From Deltaproteobacteria bacterium HGW-Deltaproteobacteria-18 (GTDB taxonomy: Bacteria; Desulfobacterota; Desulfovibrionia; Desulfovibrionales; Desulfomicrobiaceae), in NCBI GenBank assembly GCA_002841885.1, contig PHBE01000007.1, positions 302,099 to 366,098 on the forward strand: DNA of 64,000 nt, in the 5' to 3' direction. Below, piece after piece: positions 45,248 through 54,798 of this stretch; position 1 is the first letter of the stretch; the number at the start of each line of letters is the position of its first letter. Position numbers and translations under genes: made by a program. The notes beneath the pieces are model-generated. The model was not told the origin of the DNA. It searched no databases and saw nothing but the letters and a program-made list of their open reading frames with translations.

Positions 45248-46486
45248 ATGCGAAGATGGATTTTGATGTTGTGTGTTGTTCTTTGTCCAATGCAGGCTTG
45301 GGCCGCCGGTTACGGTGTCTATGAATGGAGCGCCAGGGGCAATGCCCTGGGCGGGGCCATGGTGGCCCGGGATGGAGATCCCTCATCGGTGGCCTTCAAC
45401 CCGGCCTGCATCACCGACGTGCCGGGCGGGCAGATCCAGGTCGGGGCCACGGCCATTGCGCCCACGGCGACTATGAACGTGAAGTCCGGTTCGTCGGACG
45501 ACATGGATTTCGCGGATTCGGTCTGGGCCTTGCCTACGATGTATTATACGCAGCAGCTCTCCGACAATTACTGGTTTGGACTTGGCATGTTCTCTCGGGC
45601 TGGCCTTGGTACCGAGTACGAGGACGCGGACTCATGGGCCGGTCGCTACAACTGTTCCCGCGCAGCCATCAAGTCTCTGTCCATCAACCCCAATCTGGCC
45701 ATGAGGTTTTCCGACGCCTTTTCCCTGGCGGTGGGTGTGGAGGCGACGTATCTGCATTTTGGGTATGATATCACCTTCAGGCATCCGCTCGCTCCGGATT
45801 CCGGTTACCTGCATGAAATTTCCGCCGATGGATGGGGCTACGGCCTGAATCTCGGAGCGCGCTACCGGCCTTTCGACTGGCTCGCGTTCGGTCTTGCCTG
45901 GCGCAGCGAGATTCAGATGACGGTACACGGTGACGGAGACTTCACCAAAAAAGGGACAGTGGATCTCCCCTTCAAGAGTACGGACGTGACCGGCACCGAG
46001 CCTGTTCCCGAATCCGTGACCATGGGCGTCATGATCAAGCCGATGGAGCGTTTGAGTCTGGAATTCGACGCGGTGTGGACGAAGTGGAATTCCTACAAAT
46101 CCCTGATCGTCAATTACGACGATCCGCAACCAGGTTTCGGCTACAAACTGGAAAGCGACAAAAATTGGAATAATACATGGAGATTTCAGTTTGGAGCCGA
46201 GTACGCTCTGACAGACAGTGTCGACCTGCGTGCCGGCTACGTTTACGATCAGTCTCCGGTCAATGACAATTACGAGGATTATGCCGTACCCTGCACCGAC
46301 CGGCAGATCGTGACCCTCGGCGCTGGCTGGAAGATCAACGACACTTGGGTGATCGACGCTTCCTACGGCTATTTATGGATGAAGGACCGGGAGTACGAGG
46401 CGAGAGAATCCGCGCACATAATCGAACTGACCCGCGAAGACGCCCACGCCCACATGGCGGGCCTGAGCGTGACCTACCGTTTTTGA
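45248..46486 (+). CDS. FadL/OmpP1-family outer-membrane transport protein
   Basis: 412 residues from the ATG at 45248 (GGGAG site). After a signal peptide (RRWILMLCVVLCPMQAWAAG) the mature protein begins GYGVYEWSARGNALGGAMVARDGDPSSVAFNPA, the FadL N-terminal hatch segment with its NPA motif. The rest is a beta-barrel pattern and ends in an aromatic residue (SVTYRF), the outer-membrane insertion signal. FadL proteins let hydrophobic compounds such as long-chain fatty acids or aromatics cross the outer membrane. The regulator with PAS domains is divergent to it. Confidence 0.9.
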   Translation: MRRWILMLCVVLCPMQAWAAGYGVYEWSARGNALGGAMVARDGDPSSVAFNPACITDVPGGQIQVGATAIAPTATMNVKSGSSDDMDFADSVWALPTMYYTQQLSDNYWFGLGMFSRAGLGTEYEDADSWAGRYNCSRAAIKSLSINPNLAMRFSDAFSLAVGVEATYLHFGYDITFRHPLAPDSGYLHEISADGWGYGLNLGARYRPFDWLAFGLAWRSEIQMTVHGDGDFTKKGTVDLPFKSTDVTGTEPVPESVTMGVMIKPMERLSLEFDAVWTKWNSYKSLIVNYDDPQPGFGYKLESDKNWNNTWRFQFGAEYALTDSVDLRAGYVYDQSPVNDNYEDYAVPCTDRQIVTLGAGWKINDTWVIDASYGYLWMKDREYEARESAHIIELTREDAHAHMAGLSVTYRF

Positions 46487-46515
46487 AATCCGGATGCCTC
46501 GCCTGGGGCGACAAA

Positions 46516-46556
46516 AAAGGCCGCTGCGTCCGAAACTGGCGCGGCGGCCTTTCTTT
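46516..46556. terminator. Terminator between the FadL-type gene and the HDOD gene
   Basis: AAAGGCCGC (46516-46524) pairs with GCGGCCTTT (46544-46552), with further pairing inside, followed by CTTTT. It lies between convergent genes and the A/T flanks suit both directions. Confidence 0.85.
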
Positions 46557-46572
46557 TGTCGGCGGCGGTGAA

Positions 46573-47439
46573 TTATCGAAACGTCTTTATGATGCTGTCC
46601 AGCTGGTCGATGACGTTGGTCCTAACTTCGTCTTGGTTGACTCCGGAGAGGTCGAGAATGTTGCCTTGCAACCAATAATCAGGGGGTGAATCGGGTAGCG
46701 CGGCGTATCCGTATTCCTGGGCCAGATGGCGGGCAGAGCGCAAGAGGGAGTGCATGGTGCGGCTATCTGTATCGAGCTTCGGTTCGGGTATATGGTAGGA
46801 TGAGATGATGTCGGGCACGAAATCAGGAAACGCCCAGCGCTTGACCACTTCCGCGCCCAGTTCAAAGTGGTCGAAGTCTTCGAAGATTTCCTTTTCTCGC
46901 GCATAAATTTCAGGCAGCGGGCGCGAGAGGTCTTCAATGATGAATTTTGCGAACGCATTGTAGAAATTGATGGCGAGCACAGGAATGCCGATGACATGCA
47001 TAAGTCCCAGGGGATAGATCATGGCGATCATCTCCATTGGCAGGGCCTTGACCTGCGGACAGTCCTGAATGAGGCGCTGCATGGTCAGCGAGACGGCCAG
47101 ATTCTGTTTCCAGATGCTGCGCAGGAGGCTGTTGATTTCCGCGTTGTCGGATCTGAAGGCCGATTCAAGGACCACATGGAAGATGATTCTGCGGATTTCC
47201 TTCATGCCAAGCCGATTGAGCGCGACCCGCAAGTCCGTAATCTCCGAAACGCCGGCGAATAAAGGGGAATTGGCGCAGGCCATGACGGAACCAAAAATGG
47301 CCGGGTCCAGTTCGACGGTCCTGGCGAAGGCTTCCATATCGGGGTTTTGGGAGTTGATCAGTTTCATCAGTTCCATTCCGACGGCTTTTACGCCCGGAAT
47401 GTTGAAGTCGATATGGGCAAGTCGTTTGACCGAGTGCAT
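46573..47439 (-). CDS. HDOD-domain signalling protein
   Basis: 288 residues. An HDOD domain covers about residues 15-210: FNIPGVKAVGMELMKLINSQNPDMEAFARTVELDPAIFGSVMACANSPLF and LRVALNRLGMKEIRRIIFHVVLESAF are typical. HDOD is related to HD phosphohydrolases but lacks the His-Asp catalytic pair and is thought to act in protein contacts in chemotaxis, motility or c-di-GMP signalling. No GGDEF, EAL or receiver domain is attached. It is a single gene divergent from the signalling operon starting at 47736. Confidence 0.85.
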   Translation of the reverse strand: MHSVKRLAHIDFNIPGVKAVGMELMKLINSQNPDMEAFARTVELDPAIFGSVMACANSPLFAGVSEITDLRVALNRLGMKEIRRIIFHVVLESAFRSDNAEINSLLRSIWKQNLAVSLTMQRLIQDCPQVKALPMEMIAMIYPLGLMHVIGIPVLAINFYNAFAKFIIEDLSRPLPEIYAREKEIFEDFDHFELGAEVVKRWAFPDFVPDIISSYHIPEPKLDTDSRTMHSLLRSARHLAQEYGYAALPDSPPDYWLQGNILDLSGVNQDEVRTNVIDQLDSIIKTFR

Positions 47440-47735
47440 GATTGTATCCGGTGTTGAGGTTTACTTACTCGCGTCCCAATACAATGTCGGCGGCCGCGCA
47501 TCAAGCCTTGATAAAGATGAGACAGTTGCACCATTGAAAACAGCCTTGAACCCCTGTCAAGGTCCGTCGGTCGCTGCCTCCCGGATTCCGGAAAGCTCCC
47601 TTATCGTCCATGTCGGCAGGGATTCGGGATTTACGGAAGTGCGCGTAGGCAAAGGGTGAAGAAAGCTTCTGGTTGTTGGTTTTGTCCTTTTGCGCTAGGA
47701 CAATGGGTACATATTCCATTGTCTAAAGAGGGACC

Positions 47736-48659
47736 ATGACATTTGCACGACTTCTGATCCCCATACTGCTTCTGATCATGGCTGCCTGCACGGAAAACGA
47801 GCCTGTCGTGAAGGTCGATATGTCAAAGGTCGAAAGCGTGGCTCCGCTCGGTTCGACCTCGGCCATCACGTATGCCTATCTGCCCCAATATTCCCACTCG
47901 GTATCCTTTGAACGTCATCGTCGCCTGCTCGAATATCTGAGGCACAAGACCGGGCTGTCGCTGCGGCAGGTCTTTCCCAATACCTTCGCCGAGCACATCA
48001 AGATGGTGGAACGCGGGGAGATAGACATCTCGTTCACCAATCCATTCGTGTATATAACCTTGGCCAGGCTTGGTTCCGAAGCTTTCGCGCGCATCGTGGA
48101 ACCTGACGGGGGAGCCAATTTTCAGGGCCAGATCATCGTGCGCGCGGACAACCCGGCCATAAACAGCCTCGAGGACTGTCGGGGAAAAAGAATCATCGCC
48201 GTTGACCCCAATTCCGCAGGGGGTTTTTTATATCCTTTCGGTCTGTTCTTCGATCACGGCATAATGCAAGAGGATTTTCAGGAGGTCGCCTTTGCCACCG
48301 GCGCTGGCGGAAGGCAGGAGGCGGTCGTCCTCGCCGTGTATACGGGCGCTTACGATGTCGGCACCATCCGCAAGGGCACGCTCGATATTGTGCGCGACAA
48401 GATTGACCTTGAGCAGATCCGCGTGCTCGCGGAGAGCCGTCCGTACCCGGGATGGGTGTATTCCGTGCGCAAAGGCTTCGATCCGACCATCAAGGACAAG
48501 ATCGCCCGGGCCCTGCTCGACCTGAGCATGAGCCGGCACGACGACGCCCCGGTCCTTGCCGCCGCAGGAATGATAGACGTCATCTCCGCCCGCGACGAAG
48601 ACTACGAGCCGATCAGAAGCCTGATACGGCGTTTGGGCCTGAATGGGGATTTTCAATGA
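47736..48659 (+). CDS. PhnD-type periplasmic binding lipoprotein for phosphate/phosphonate-like anions
   Basis: 307 residues. The N-terminus RLLIPILLLIMAAC is a lipoprotein signal with Cys at about 18. The body is a PhnD/SsuA-like type 2 binding protein: ITYAYLPQYSHSVSFERHRRLLEYLRHKTGLSLRQVFP, EIDISFTNPFVYITLARLGSEAFARIVEPDG, and IIAVDPNSAGGFLYPFGLFFDHG. No ABC permease or ATPase is nearby; the gene overlaps the histidine kinase gene by ATGA. It is therefore probably a sensor-input protein that presents a bound anion, such as phosphite, phosphonate or perhaps sulfonate, to the kinase. AGAGGGACC precedes the start. Confidence 0.85.
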   Translation: MTFARLLIPILLLIMAACTENEPVVKVDMSKVESVAPLGSTSAITYAYLPQYSHSVSFERHRRLLEYLRHKTGLSLRQVFPNTFAEHIKMVERGEIDISFTNPFVYITLARLGSEAFARIVEPDGGANFQGQIIVRADNPAINSLEDCRGKRIIAVDPNSAGGFLYPFGLFFDHGIMQEDFQEVAFATGAGGRQEAVVLAVYTGAYDVGTIRKGTLDIVRDKIDLEQIRVLAESRPYPGWVYSVRKGFDPTIKDKIARALLDLSMSRHDDAPVLAAAGMIDVISARDEDYEPIRSLIRRLGLNGDFQ

Positions 48660-50689
48660 AGCTCCTTTTTTCCAGACTCAAATTCGAGACAAAGCTCAAT
48701 CTGGGCATTATCGCCATCGTGCTTGGCATGGCATCGGTCCTTTTGCCTGTCGTGGCCAAGATGACCTCTTCGGCTCTGGTGGCGGAAAACAAGCTGCGCG
48801 GGGCCGCCCTGGTCGAGAGCCTCGCAGCCCGCGCCGTGAATCCGCTTCTGGCCCAGGACTATCTCGTGCTCCGAAATCTGGTCAGTGAGATTGGCGACGT
48901 GGTTTACGCCTTTGTCCAGAATGCGGACAACCGGGTCGTCACCCATTCCTTTGCAAAGGGCTATCCCGTCGAGCTGGTGGGGGCCAACAGAGTCGACAGC
49001 AATGAGCGGGTTCATGTCCAGCTGATCGATACGGGCCAGATATTCGTCTACGATTTTGCGGCACCCATGATGGTTGCAGGAGAGCGCATCGGGACCGTAC
49101 GAATCGGATTGTCCAAGTCCCGCCTGAACGCAACCACCAAGCAGTTCGTCTCGGCCCTGGCGACCATGTTCGGCGGGGTGCTGCTTGCGGCCATGGGCTT
49201 TGGCAGCATTTTTGCGCGGACGGTGACTCGCCGCCTGGCCAAGCTTCGAGCCCATGCCGAGGATCTGGTGACGGGAAGCCTCGAAAATCTGTCCGTGTTG
49301 CCGGGTGAACATTTCTGCTGGGAAATCATGAACTGCAAGGAGACAAGCTGTCCGGCTCATCACGATCGCGTGCGCCGCTGCTGGCTGGTGCCGGACACGA
49401 AATGCGCCGGTCATGCCTGCATAATCGGTCCCAAACCAGCGAGCTGTCGGGATTGTCCGGTTTTTCTGCAGAATGTGGGTGACGAAATTCAGGATCTGGC
49501 CGAGTCGCTCGACTTCATGGCCTTTACCCTGCGCGATCATATCCGAGGCCTGCGCGAGGCCGAGCAGACACTGACCAACCAGCAGCGGCTTTTGTCCACG
49601 GTGCTGGACATGAACCCGGATCTCATTTCCCTGGTGGATACCCGCATGATCTATCAGACAGCCAACCGGGCTTTTGCGCAGAGCGTGGGCAAAACCGTGG
49701 CTGAAATCAGAGGGCTCAACGATTTTCACCTGTTCTCGGAGGAAGATGCCGAACGCAGGAATCTCGAAGGCCGGGAGGTGCTCATCACCGGTGAACGCGT
49801 GGACAGGCAGGAGCACGTCGAAAGCCCTGCTGGACGCAAGTGGTTCCATGTGGTTCAGATCCCGGTGCATGACGAGTCGGGCCGTATCGTGAGCCTGCTG
49901 CGCATGGACAGGGATGTGACCGACATCAAGGAATACGAGCAGCAGCTCATCCAGGCGCAAAAAATGGAATCCATCGGCAAGCTGGCCGGGGGCGTGGCGC
50001 ATGAGATCAACACCCCGCTTGGGATCATCCTCGGATATTCCCAGCTCCTGAAGGAGGATGCACCGCCCGAGAGTCAGTTGAGCCAGGATCTGGCCATCAT
50101 CGAGAAGCAGACCAAGGTCTGTCGAAAGATCGTGGCCGACCTGCTGGGTTTTTCCCGCCAGGGGCAGACCGACAAGCGGGAGATGTGTTTCAACAATTCG
50201 GTCATGGAGTCCGTAAGCCTGGTCCGGCATTCTTTTGAACTGGACCGGGTTCGCATCGTGACCCGGCTTGATGACAGCTTCCCCATCATCTACGGCGATC
50301 CCGAAAAGCTGAAGCAGGTCTGGATAAATCTTCTCAGCAACGCCAAGGACGCCATGCCCGAGAGCGGGGGCGTCATTGTGGTGGTCACCAAGCTCAAAAC
50401 GCCTCTCGGCATAGTCACGCTTGATCTCGCCGACAGCGGCACAGGGATTGATGAAGTATCATTGAAGAAGATTTTCGATCCGTTCTATACCACCAAGTCG
50501 GTGGGCAAGGGGACTGGGCTCGGGTTGTCCGTGTCCTTTGGCATCGTCAAGGATCACATGGGCGAGATTCGTGTGGCCAGCCCGTTGCCGCCTGATTTCG
50601 ACCTTCCTGCCTTGCCGATGGGCGCGGTGAAGGGGCCGGGGACAATATTCACTGTTGATATTCCCCTTGATCACGGATCCGAGTATTAG
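48656..50689 (+). CDS. Membrane histidine kinase with Cys-rich cytoplasmic module and PAS domain
   Basis: 677 residues. A first membrane helix (NLGIIAIVLGMASVLLPVVA), a periplasmic sensor of about 130 residues, and a second helix (ATMFGGVLLAAMGFGSIF) lead to a HAMP-like stretch. Then comes a compact cysteine module (CWEIMNCKETSCPAHH, CW, KCAGHAC, CRDC; nine Cys), suited to bind Fe-S or Zn. A PAS domain (LLSTVLDMNPDLISLVDTRMIYQTANRAF) precedes the HisKA domain with the phospho-His in GGVAHEINTPLGIILGYSQLL and the ATPase domain (NLLSNAKDAMPESGG, DSGTGID, GTGLGLSVSFGIV). It likely phosphorylates the receiver protein encoded downstream. Confidence 0.93.
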   Translation: MKLLFSRLKFETKLNLGIIAIVLGMASVLLPVVAKMTSSALVAENKLRGAALVESLAARAVNPLLAQDYLVLRNLVSEIGDVVYAFVQNADNRVVTHSFAKGYPVELVGANRVDSNERVHVQLIDTGQIFVYDFAAPMMVAGERIGTVRIGLSKSRLNATTKQFVSALATMFGGVLLAAMGFGSIFARTVTRRLAKLRAHAEDLVTGSLENLSVLPGEHFCWEIMNCKETSCPAHHDRVRRCWLVPDTKCAGHACIIGPKPASCRDCPVFLQNVGDEIQDLAESLDFMAFTLRDHIRGLREAEQTLTNQQRLLSTVLDMNPDLISLVDTRMIYQTANRAFAQSVGKTVAEIRGLNDFHLFSEEDAERRNLEGREVLITGERVDRQEHVESPAGRKWFHVVQIPVHDESGRIVSLLRMDRDVTDIKEYEQQLIQAQKMESIGKLAGGVAHEINTPLGIILGYSQLLKEDAPPESQLSQDLAIIEKQTKVCRKIVADLLGFSRQGQTDKREMCFNNSVMESVSLVRHSFELDRVRIVTRLDDSFPIIYGDPEKLKQVWINLLSNAKDAMPESGGVIVVVTKLKTPLGIVTLDLADSGTGIDEVSLKKIFDPFYTTKSVGKGTGLGLSVSFGIVKDHMGEIRVASPLPPDFDLPALPMGAVKGPGTIFTVDIPLDHGSEY

Positions 50690-50845
50690 GACCGACACTG
50701 ATGGCCTGGGCCCCGTGGCCGGGATGCCTTCGGCAATCAGAGGCTCCGGCCGGGAATGACACGCCTTCCCGGTTTCATGGAGCGGTCGAACGGCCCGGCG
50801 GCGGTAATGCCGCGCAGGCCAATAATTTACCGTAAGGAGAGATGC

Positions 50846-51235
50846 ATGGCATCGATTATTGTTTTGGACGATGTTTCCGATGCGGGAGTCCTGGTGAAAA
50901 GGATCCTGGAGCGCCAGGGACATCAGGTCACGGCATTCACCGAAGAGGAGGAAGCCATCCGTCACGCGGCCAAGGGCGCCACGGATCTTGCCATTCTGGA
51001 CATCAAGCTGAAGAGGATGACAGGGGTCGAGGTGCTGGCGGAAATGAAGAAATTCGCCCCCGGGATCAAGGTCATCATGCTGACGGGTTATCCCACACTG
51101 GAAACGGCCCGGGAATCGCTCAAGCTTGGAGCCAGCGAGTACTGCGTCAAGCCCATCGACAAGGAGGAACTTGAATCCAAGGTCGCGGATGTACTCAAAC
51201 AAAATGACGTAGAGCGCCGGGATGAGGCTCCATGA
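50846..51235 (+). CDS. Stand-alone response regulator receiver
   Basis: 129 residues from the ATG at 50846 (AAGGAGAG site); an out-of-frame ATG lies 4 bp earlier. It is a single receiver domain: acidic pocket D8-D9, phosphorylation site D52 in AILDIKL, T80 in MLTGYP and K102 in YCVKPID. With no output domain it probably acts by binding another protein, perhaps the PEP-utilising-like protein whose start overlaps its stop by ATGA. It is 156 bp after the kinase gene. Confidence 0.92.
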   Translation: MASIIVLDDVSDAGVLVKRILERQGHQVTAFTEEEEAIRHAAKGATDLAILDIKLKRMTGVEVLAEMKKFAPGIKVIMLTGYPTLETARESLKLGASEYCVKPIDKEELESKVADVLKQNDVERRDEAP

Positions 51236-53685
51236 CCGCTTCCCGTCTGCTCAGGCACTGGTTTACCCGTTTGCTGGCTCCGAACAGGCTCATCCGTGAA
51301 AAATACGAGCACTTCAAGGAGTTGCTGGACAGTGACGCCAGGGCCCTGGATCTGATCGCGGATCTTGAAGCTCCCATTTACGGCTACGACCCGGCGGACG
51401 TGGCCCGGGTCAGGGTGCTGACCGGGCAGCTCGTGCAGGCCGTCCGCGACATGACGACCAGCCTTTATGACATGAACCCTCTCGCCTATGCCGATCTCCC
51501 GGAAGCGCTGGAGCGCATCGCTGCGGATATTTCGGTTCTGGTCACGCAGCCCGCGCTCGATTTCGCGCCTCCTTACGTGCTGTCCCTGGATGAAGCGGCG
51601 GACCATCCCGGTCAGGTCGGAGGAAAAGCCGGCAACCTGTCCATTGTTCGCCGCAATGGCGTGGCCACGCCTCCGGGCTTTGTGATCACGGCCTCGGCGT
51701 TCGCCCGTTACCTGCGGGACAACGATCTCGAAACGGAAATCGAGAAGCGTTTCGAGGACGTGTCCCTGTCCAACAATGACGCCATTGTCCGTGTAACCGG
51801 GGAATTGCAGGAGCTGATCCTTGCGGCCAGAGTTCCTGACGACATCGCGGATGAAATTTTACGCGCTGTGGAGGACCTGAATCTTCAGGGCAGGCATCTG
51901 GCCGTCCGGTCGAGCGCCCTGGCCGAGGACGGAGACATCTCCTTTGCCGGTCAATATGCCAGCGAGCTCGATGTCCCGCCGTCTGAAGTGCTGACCGCCT
52001 ACAAACGCGTCCTGGCCGGCAAATACTGTCCACGGGCCTTGGCCTACCGGGTTCGGCACGGCCTCACCGACAACGACACCGCCATGGCCGCCCTTGTCCT
52101 GCCCATGGTGGAGGCTTCGGCCGCGGGAGTCGTCTACACCTTCGACCCCGCCTGCTCGGCGGTGGGAGGGAAGGCCGTGGGCGTCTATGTCGTCGGCGGG
52201 CTGGCGGCGGAGTTGGTGGACGGATCGGCGACTCCGGGCAAACATTACCTGACCCGTGAGCCCGAACCGTCCATTCTGATGGGTTGCGTCTGCGAAAGTT
52301 CGACGGCCATCTCCGATGAAATCCTGTGCGAGCTTGGCAAAAGAGCCATGCATCTCGAAGAAGTTTTCGGACAGCCCCAGGATGTGGAATGGGCCTACGG
52401 GCCGGACGGGCTCACCATCCTGCAGTCAAGGCCTTTGCAGCAGGAACAGGACAGGGAGGTTTTTTCGGCCGAGGAAATCAGCACTGCCATCGAACTGGTT
52501 TCGGAACTGGATTGCGCGTCTCCGGGGGCGGCCTGCGGGCCTGTTCATCATGTTTCATCCGGCGCGGATTATCGCGGGATTCCCAAGGGCTCGGTAGTTG
52601 TCACCCGCACCCTGCGCCCTGCGCTCTCGCAGTTCCTGGATCGCATTGCCGCCATCGTGGCCGGCAGCGGCAGCAGGGCCAGTCATCTGGCTTCCGTGGC
52701 CCGTGAGCGAAGAGTGCCCGTGGTTGTGGGGTGCGAGTGCGGTATTCTGCAGGAGGGCGCGGTGGTGACGGTGGATGCGGCGGCAGGGAAAATTTTTGAC
52801 CGCTGCTTGCCGAGCATCATGGCGAGCAATCTGGAAGCTGAGAAGACTCACGCCCAGGTCCGGGCCGAGAATCGGGAGCTGGCTGCCTGCACGGTGCGCC
52901 TTGGCCTTCTGGACCCTGAGGACGAGGATTTCACGCCGCAGGGGTGCCGCTCGCTGCATGATCTGGTCCGGTTTTGTCACGAAAAGAGCGTGGCGGAGAT
53001 GTTCTCCCTGGTCGACAGGGGGGGCAGGGGACTTGGCCGGTCGCGACTCCTGGAGACGACCCTGCCGCTGGTCATGTATGTGCTGGATCTGGGAGGCGGA
53101 CTGGCGCAGGAAGCCGGAGATAAAGGGCCCGTGGATTTGACAGCCCTGTCCTGCACCCCCTTGCGCGCACTTTGGGCCGGGCTGGCCGATGAGCGGGTGG
53201 CCTGGGATGAGAGCCAGCTGCATGTCGATTGGGAAGCCTTTGATCGGGTCAGCGCCGGAATTTTCAGCAAGGATTCGAGAATTCTTGCCAGTTACTCGAT
53301 CATCGCTTCGGAATACATGCATCTGAACATCCGTTTCGGGTATCATTTTTCGATCGTGGATGCCCTTTGCGGAGATCTTCCAGGCGCCAATTACATCAAA
53401 TTCCGTTTCAAGGGCGGCGGCGCTTCCCTGTCGCAGCGCATGCACAGGCTTGTCTTTGTGCGCCAGGTTCTGGAACATTTCGGTTATGAAACGGTCATCA
53501 AGGGCGACATGCTCGATGCTTCGTTCATGCGCATGCCCGCCGGCGAGACAGCTCACGCCCTTCATGTTCTTGGTCTGGTCCTGGCCGTGACGCGACTCAT
53601 GGATGTGAAACTTGCGGATTCGGCCGAGGCGCGAAGCGAAGCGTCCCTTTTTCTCCAGCGTTTCTTCCCGGAGAATGGAGTATGA
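51232..53685 (+). CDS. PEP-synthase/PPDK-like protein with pyruvate/ATP-binding and phosphohistidine domains
   Basis: 817 residues. An N-terminal helical region of about 115 residues is followed by the ATP/pyruvate-binding domain (VGGKAGNLSIVRRNGVATPPGFVIT, AVRSSALAEDGDISFAGQYAS, QDVEWAYGPDGLTILQSRPL) and a mobile domain whose phosphohistidine would be in GSGSRASHLASVARERRVPVVVG. There is no C-terminal PEP-binding TIM barrel; the last 270 residues are of unknown fold (YIKFRFKGGGASLSQRMHRLVFVRQVLEHFGYET). It therefore cannot be a complete PEP synthase; it may transfer phosphate to a different acceptor, as rifampin phosphotransferase does. Translationally coupled to its neighbours by ATGA overlaps. 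Confidence 0.82.
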   Translation: MTASRLLRHWFTRLLAPNRLIREKYEHFKELLDSDARALDLIADLEAPIYGYDPADVARVRVLTGQLVQAVRDMTTSLYDMNPLAYADLPEALERIAADISVLVTQPALDFAPPYVLSLDEAADHPGQVGGKAGNLSIVRRNGVATPPGFVITASAFARYLRDNDLETEIEKRFEDVSLSNNDAIVRVTGELQELILAARVPDDIADEILRAVEDLNLQGRHLAVRSSALAEDGDISFAGQYASELDVPPSEVLTAYKRVLAGKYCPRALAYRVRHGLTDNDTAMAALVLPMVEASAAGVVYTFDPACSAVGGKAVGVYVVGGLAAELVDGSATPGKHYLTREPEPSILMGCVCESSTAISDEILCELGKRAMHLEEVFGQPQDVEWAYGPDGLTILQSRPLQQEQDREVFSAEEISTAIELVSELDCASPGAACGPVHHVSSGADYRGIPKGSVVVTRTLRPALSQFLDRIAAIVAGSGSRASHLASVARERRVPVVVGCECGILQEGAVVTVDAAAGKIFDRCLPSIMASNLEAEKTHAQVRAENRELAACTVRLGLLDPEDEDFTPQGCRSLHDLVRFCHEKSVAEMFSLVDRGGRGLGRSRLLETTLPLVMYVLDLGGGLAQEAGDKGPVDLTALSCTPLRALWAGLADERVAWDESQLHVDWEAFDRVSAGIFSKDSRILASYSIIASEYMHLNIRFGYHFSIVDALCGDLPGANYIKFRFKGGGASLSQRMHRLVFVRQVLEHFGYETVIKGDMLDASFMRMPAGETAHALHVLGLVLAVTRLMDVKLADSAEARSEASLFLQRFFPENGV

Positions 53686-54722
53686 GCCGCAACGCCTATT
53701 CAACGACCTGGGTCACGGACCAGTTGGCTGTTGGGGCGGCTCCCATGAGCTATGAGCAGCTCGATTGCCTGCGTGACGAAGGTGTTGGGGCAATCCTGAA
53801 TCTGTGCGGCGAATTCTGCGATCTGCACGACATCGAGTGTGCTGCCGGATTTGAGGTGTATCACATGCCTCTTGCCGACGAGGAGGCCCCTGAATTGGCA
53901 GAGCTGGAGAAGGCGCTGGCCTGGCTTGATGAAGCCATTTATCTGGGCAAGAAAGTGCTCATACATTGCCGTCACGGAATTGGACGGACCGGAACGGTGC
54001 TCAACGCATACCTGCTGCGCAGAGGCCTTGGACATCGCCTGGCCTGGGTCAGGCTGCGGACGCTCCGTTCCAAGCCCGCCAATTTTTCGCAATGGTGGAC
54101 AATCAGGAAATACGGAAAGCAAAGTCCGAAGCTCACCGTGCGCGAGCCGTCTCTGGAAATGCAGAAGGCCGTTGATCTGAGCCCGTTTTTTCGTGATTAC
54201 GAAGCCCTGCAGGCCAGGGTGGACGACGAAACCCGCGAGATCACCTCCAAATGCGGGCGCGACCACGACAAGTGTTGCAGCACTCCGATCAAGCTGTCGA
54301 TGATCGAGGCCGTGTATCTGACCCAGAAAATGAATGTCGGACTACCCAGTGAAAAGCGTCTGGAGGTCATCGCCAGGGCGGTGGAGACCGCACGCCGAGA
54401 ACGTCTTGCCGACAGCCAGGTCGCGGCCGATGACTATTGCCTGTCCGACGCCAGTGCGCGTTGCCCTCTGCTGGAGGATGGGAAATGCATTCTTTTTGCC
54501 GGGCGTCCGCTGCGATGCCGTTTTTTCGGTTTACCTGAAGAGACGGCCGGTGGGTTGTGGGAAACAACCCTTGACCCGGCGTTGGGCAACCTGTCTCTTG
54601 AATTGTGGCTTGCTTTTGCCGGGGGAATTGCGAAGGGCTCCCTGCCGCTTTTTGCCCTGTCCGACGTTGTTTCCGGCAAGTACGTGCAGACCCTGTTTCA
54701 CTTGATGGTGCGCTCGCAGTAA
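53682..54722 (+). CDS. Dual-specificity phosphatase fused to a YkgJ-type Cys-cluster domain
   Basis: 346 residues. Residues about 8-150 are a cysteine-based protein phosphatase: D66 as likely general acid and the P-loop HCRHGIGRTG (C96, R102). The second half resembles the YkgJ (CxxCxxCC) family: CGRDHDKCC, then YCLSDASARCPLLEDGKCILFAGRPLRCRFFG, whose cysteines probably bind a metal. The fusion suggests a phosphatase controlled by metal or redox state. It overlaps the PEP-synthase-like gene by ATGA and ends 76 bp before cheX, so it may reverse a phosphorylation made in the same operon. Confidence 0.82.
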   Translation: MSRNAYSTTWVTDQLAVGAAPMSYEQLDCLRDEGVGAILNLCGEFCDLHDIECAAGFEVYHMPLADEEAPELAELEKALAWLDEAIYLGKKVLIHCRHGIGRTGTVLNAYLLRRGLGHRLAWVRLRTLRSKPANFSQWWTIRKYGKQSPKLTVREPSLEMQKAVDLSPFFRDYEALQARVDDETREITSKCGRDHDKCCSTPIKLSMIEAVYLTQKMNVGLPSEKRLEVIARAVETARRERLADSQVAADDYCLSDASARCPLLEDGKCILFAGRPLRCRFFGLPEETAGGLWETTLDPALGNLSLELWLAFAGGIAKGSLPLFALSDVVSGKYVQTLFHLMVRSQ

Positions 54723-54798
54723 CGTATGAGCAATGGATTGTGGCCCTGGAGCGTCTGATCATTTTCAACGAATTTCGAGTTTAACATGGCGGAATATT

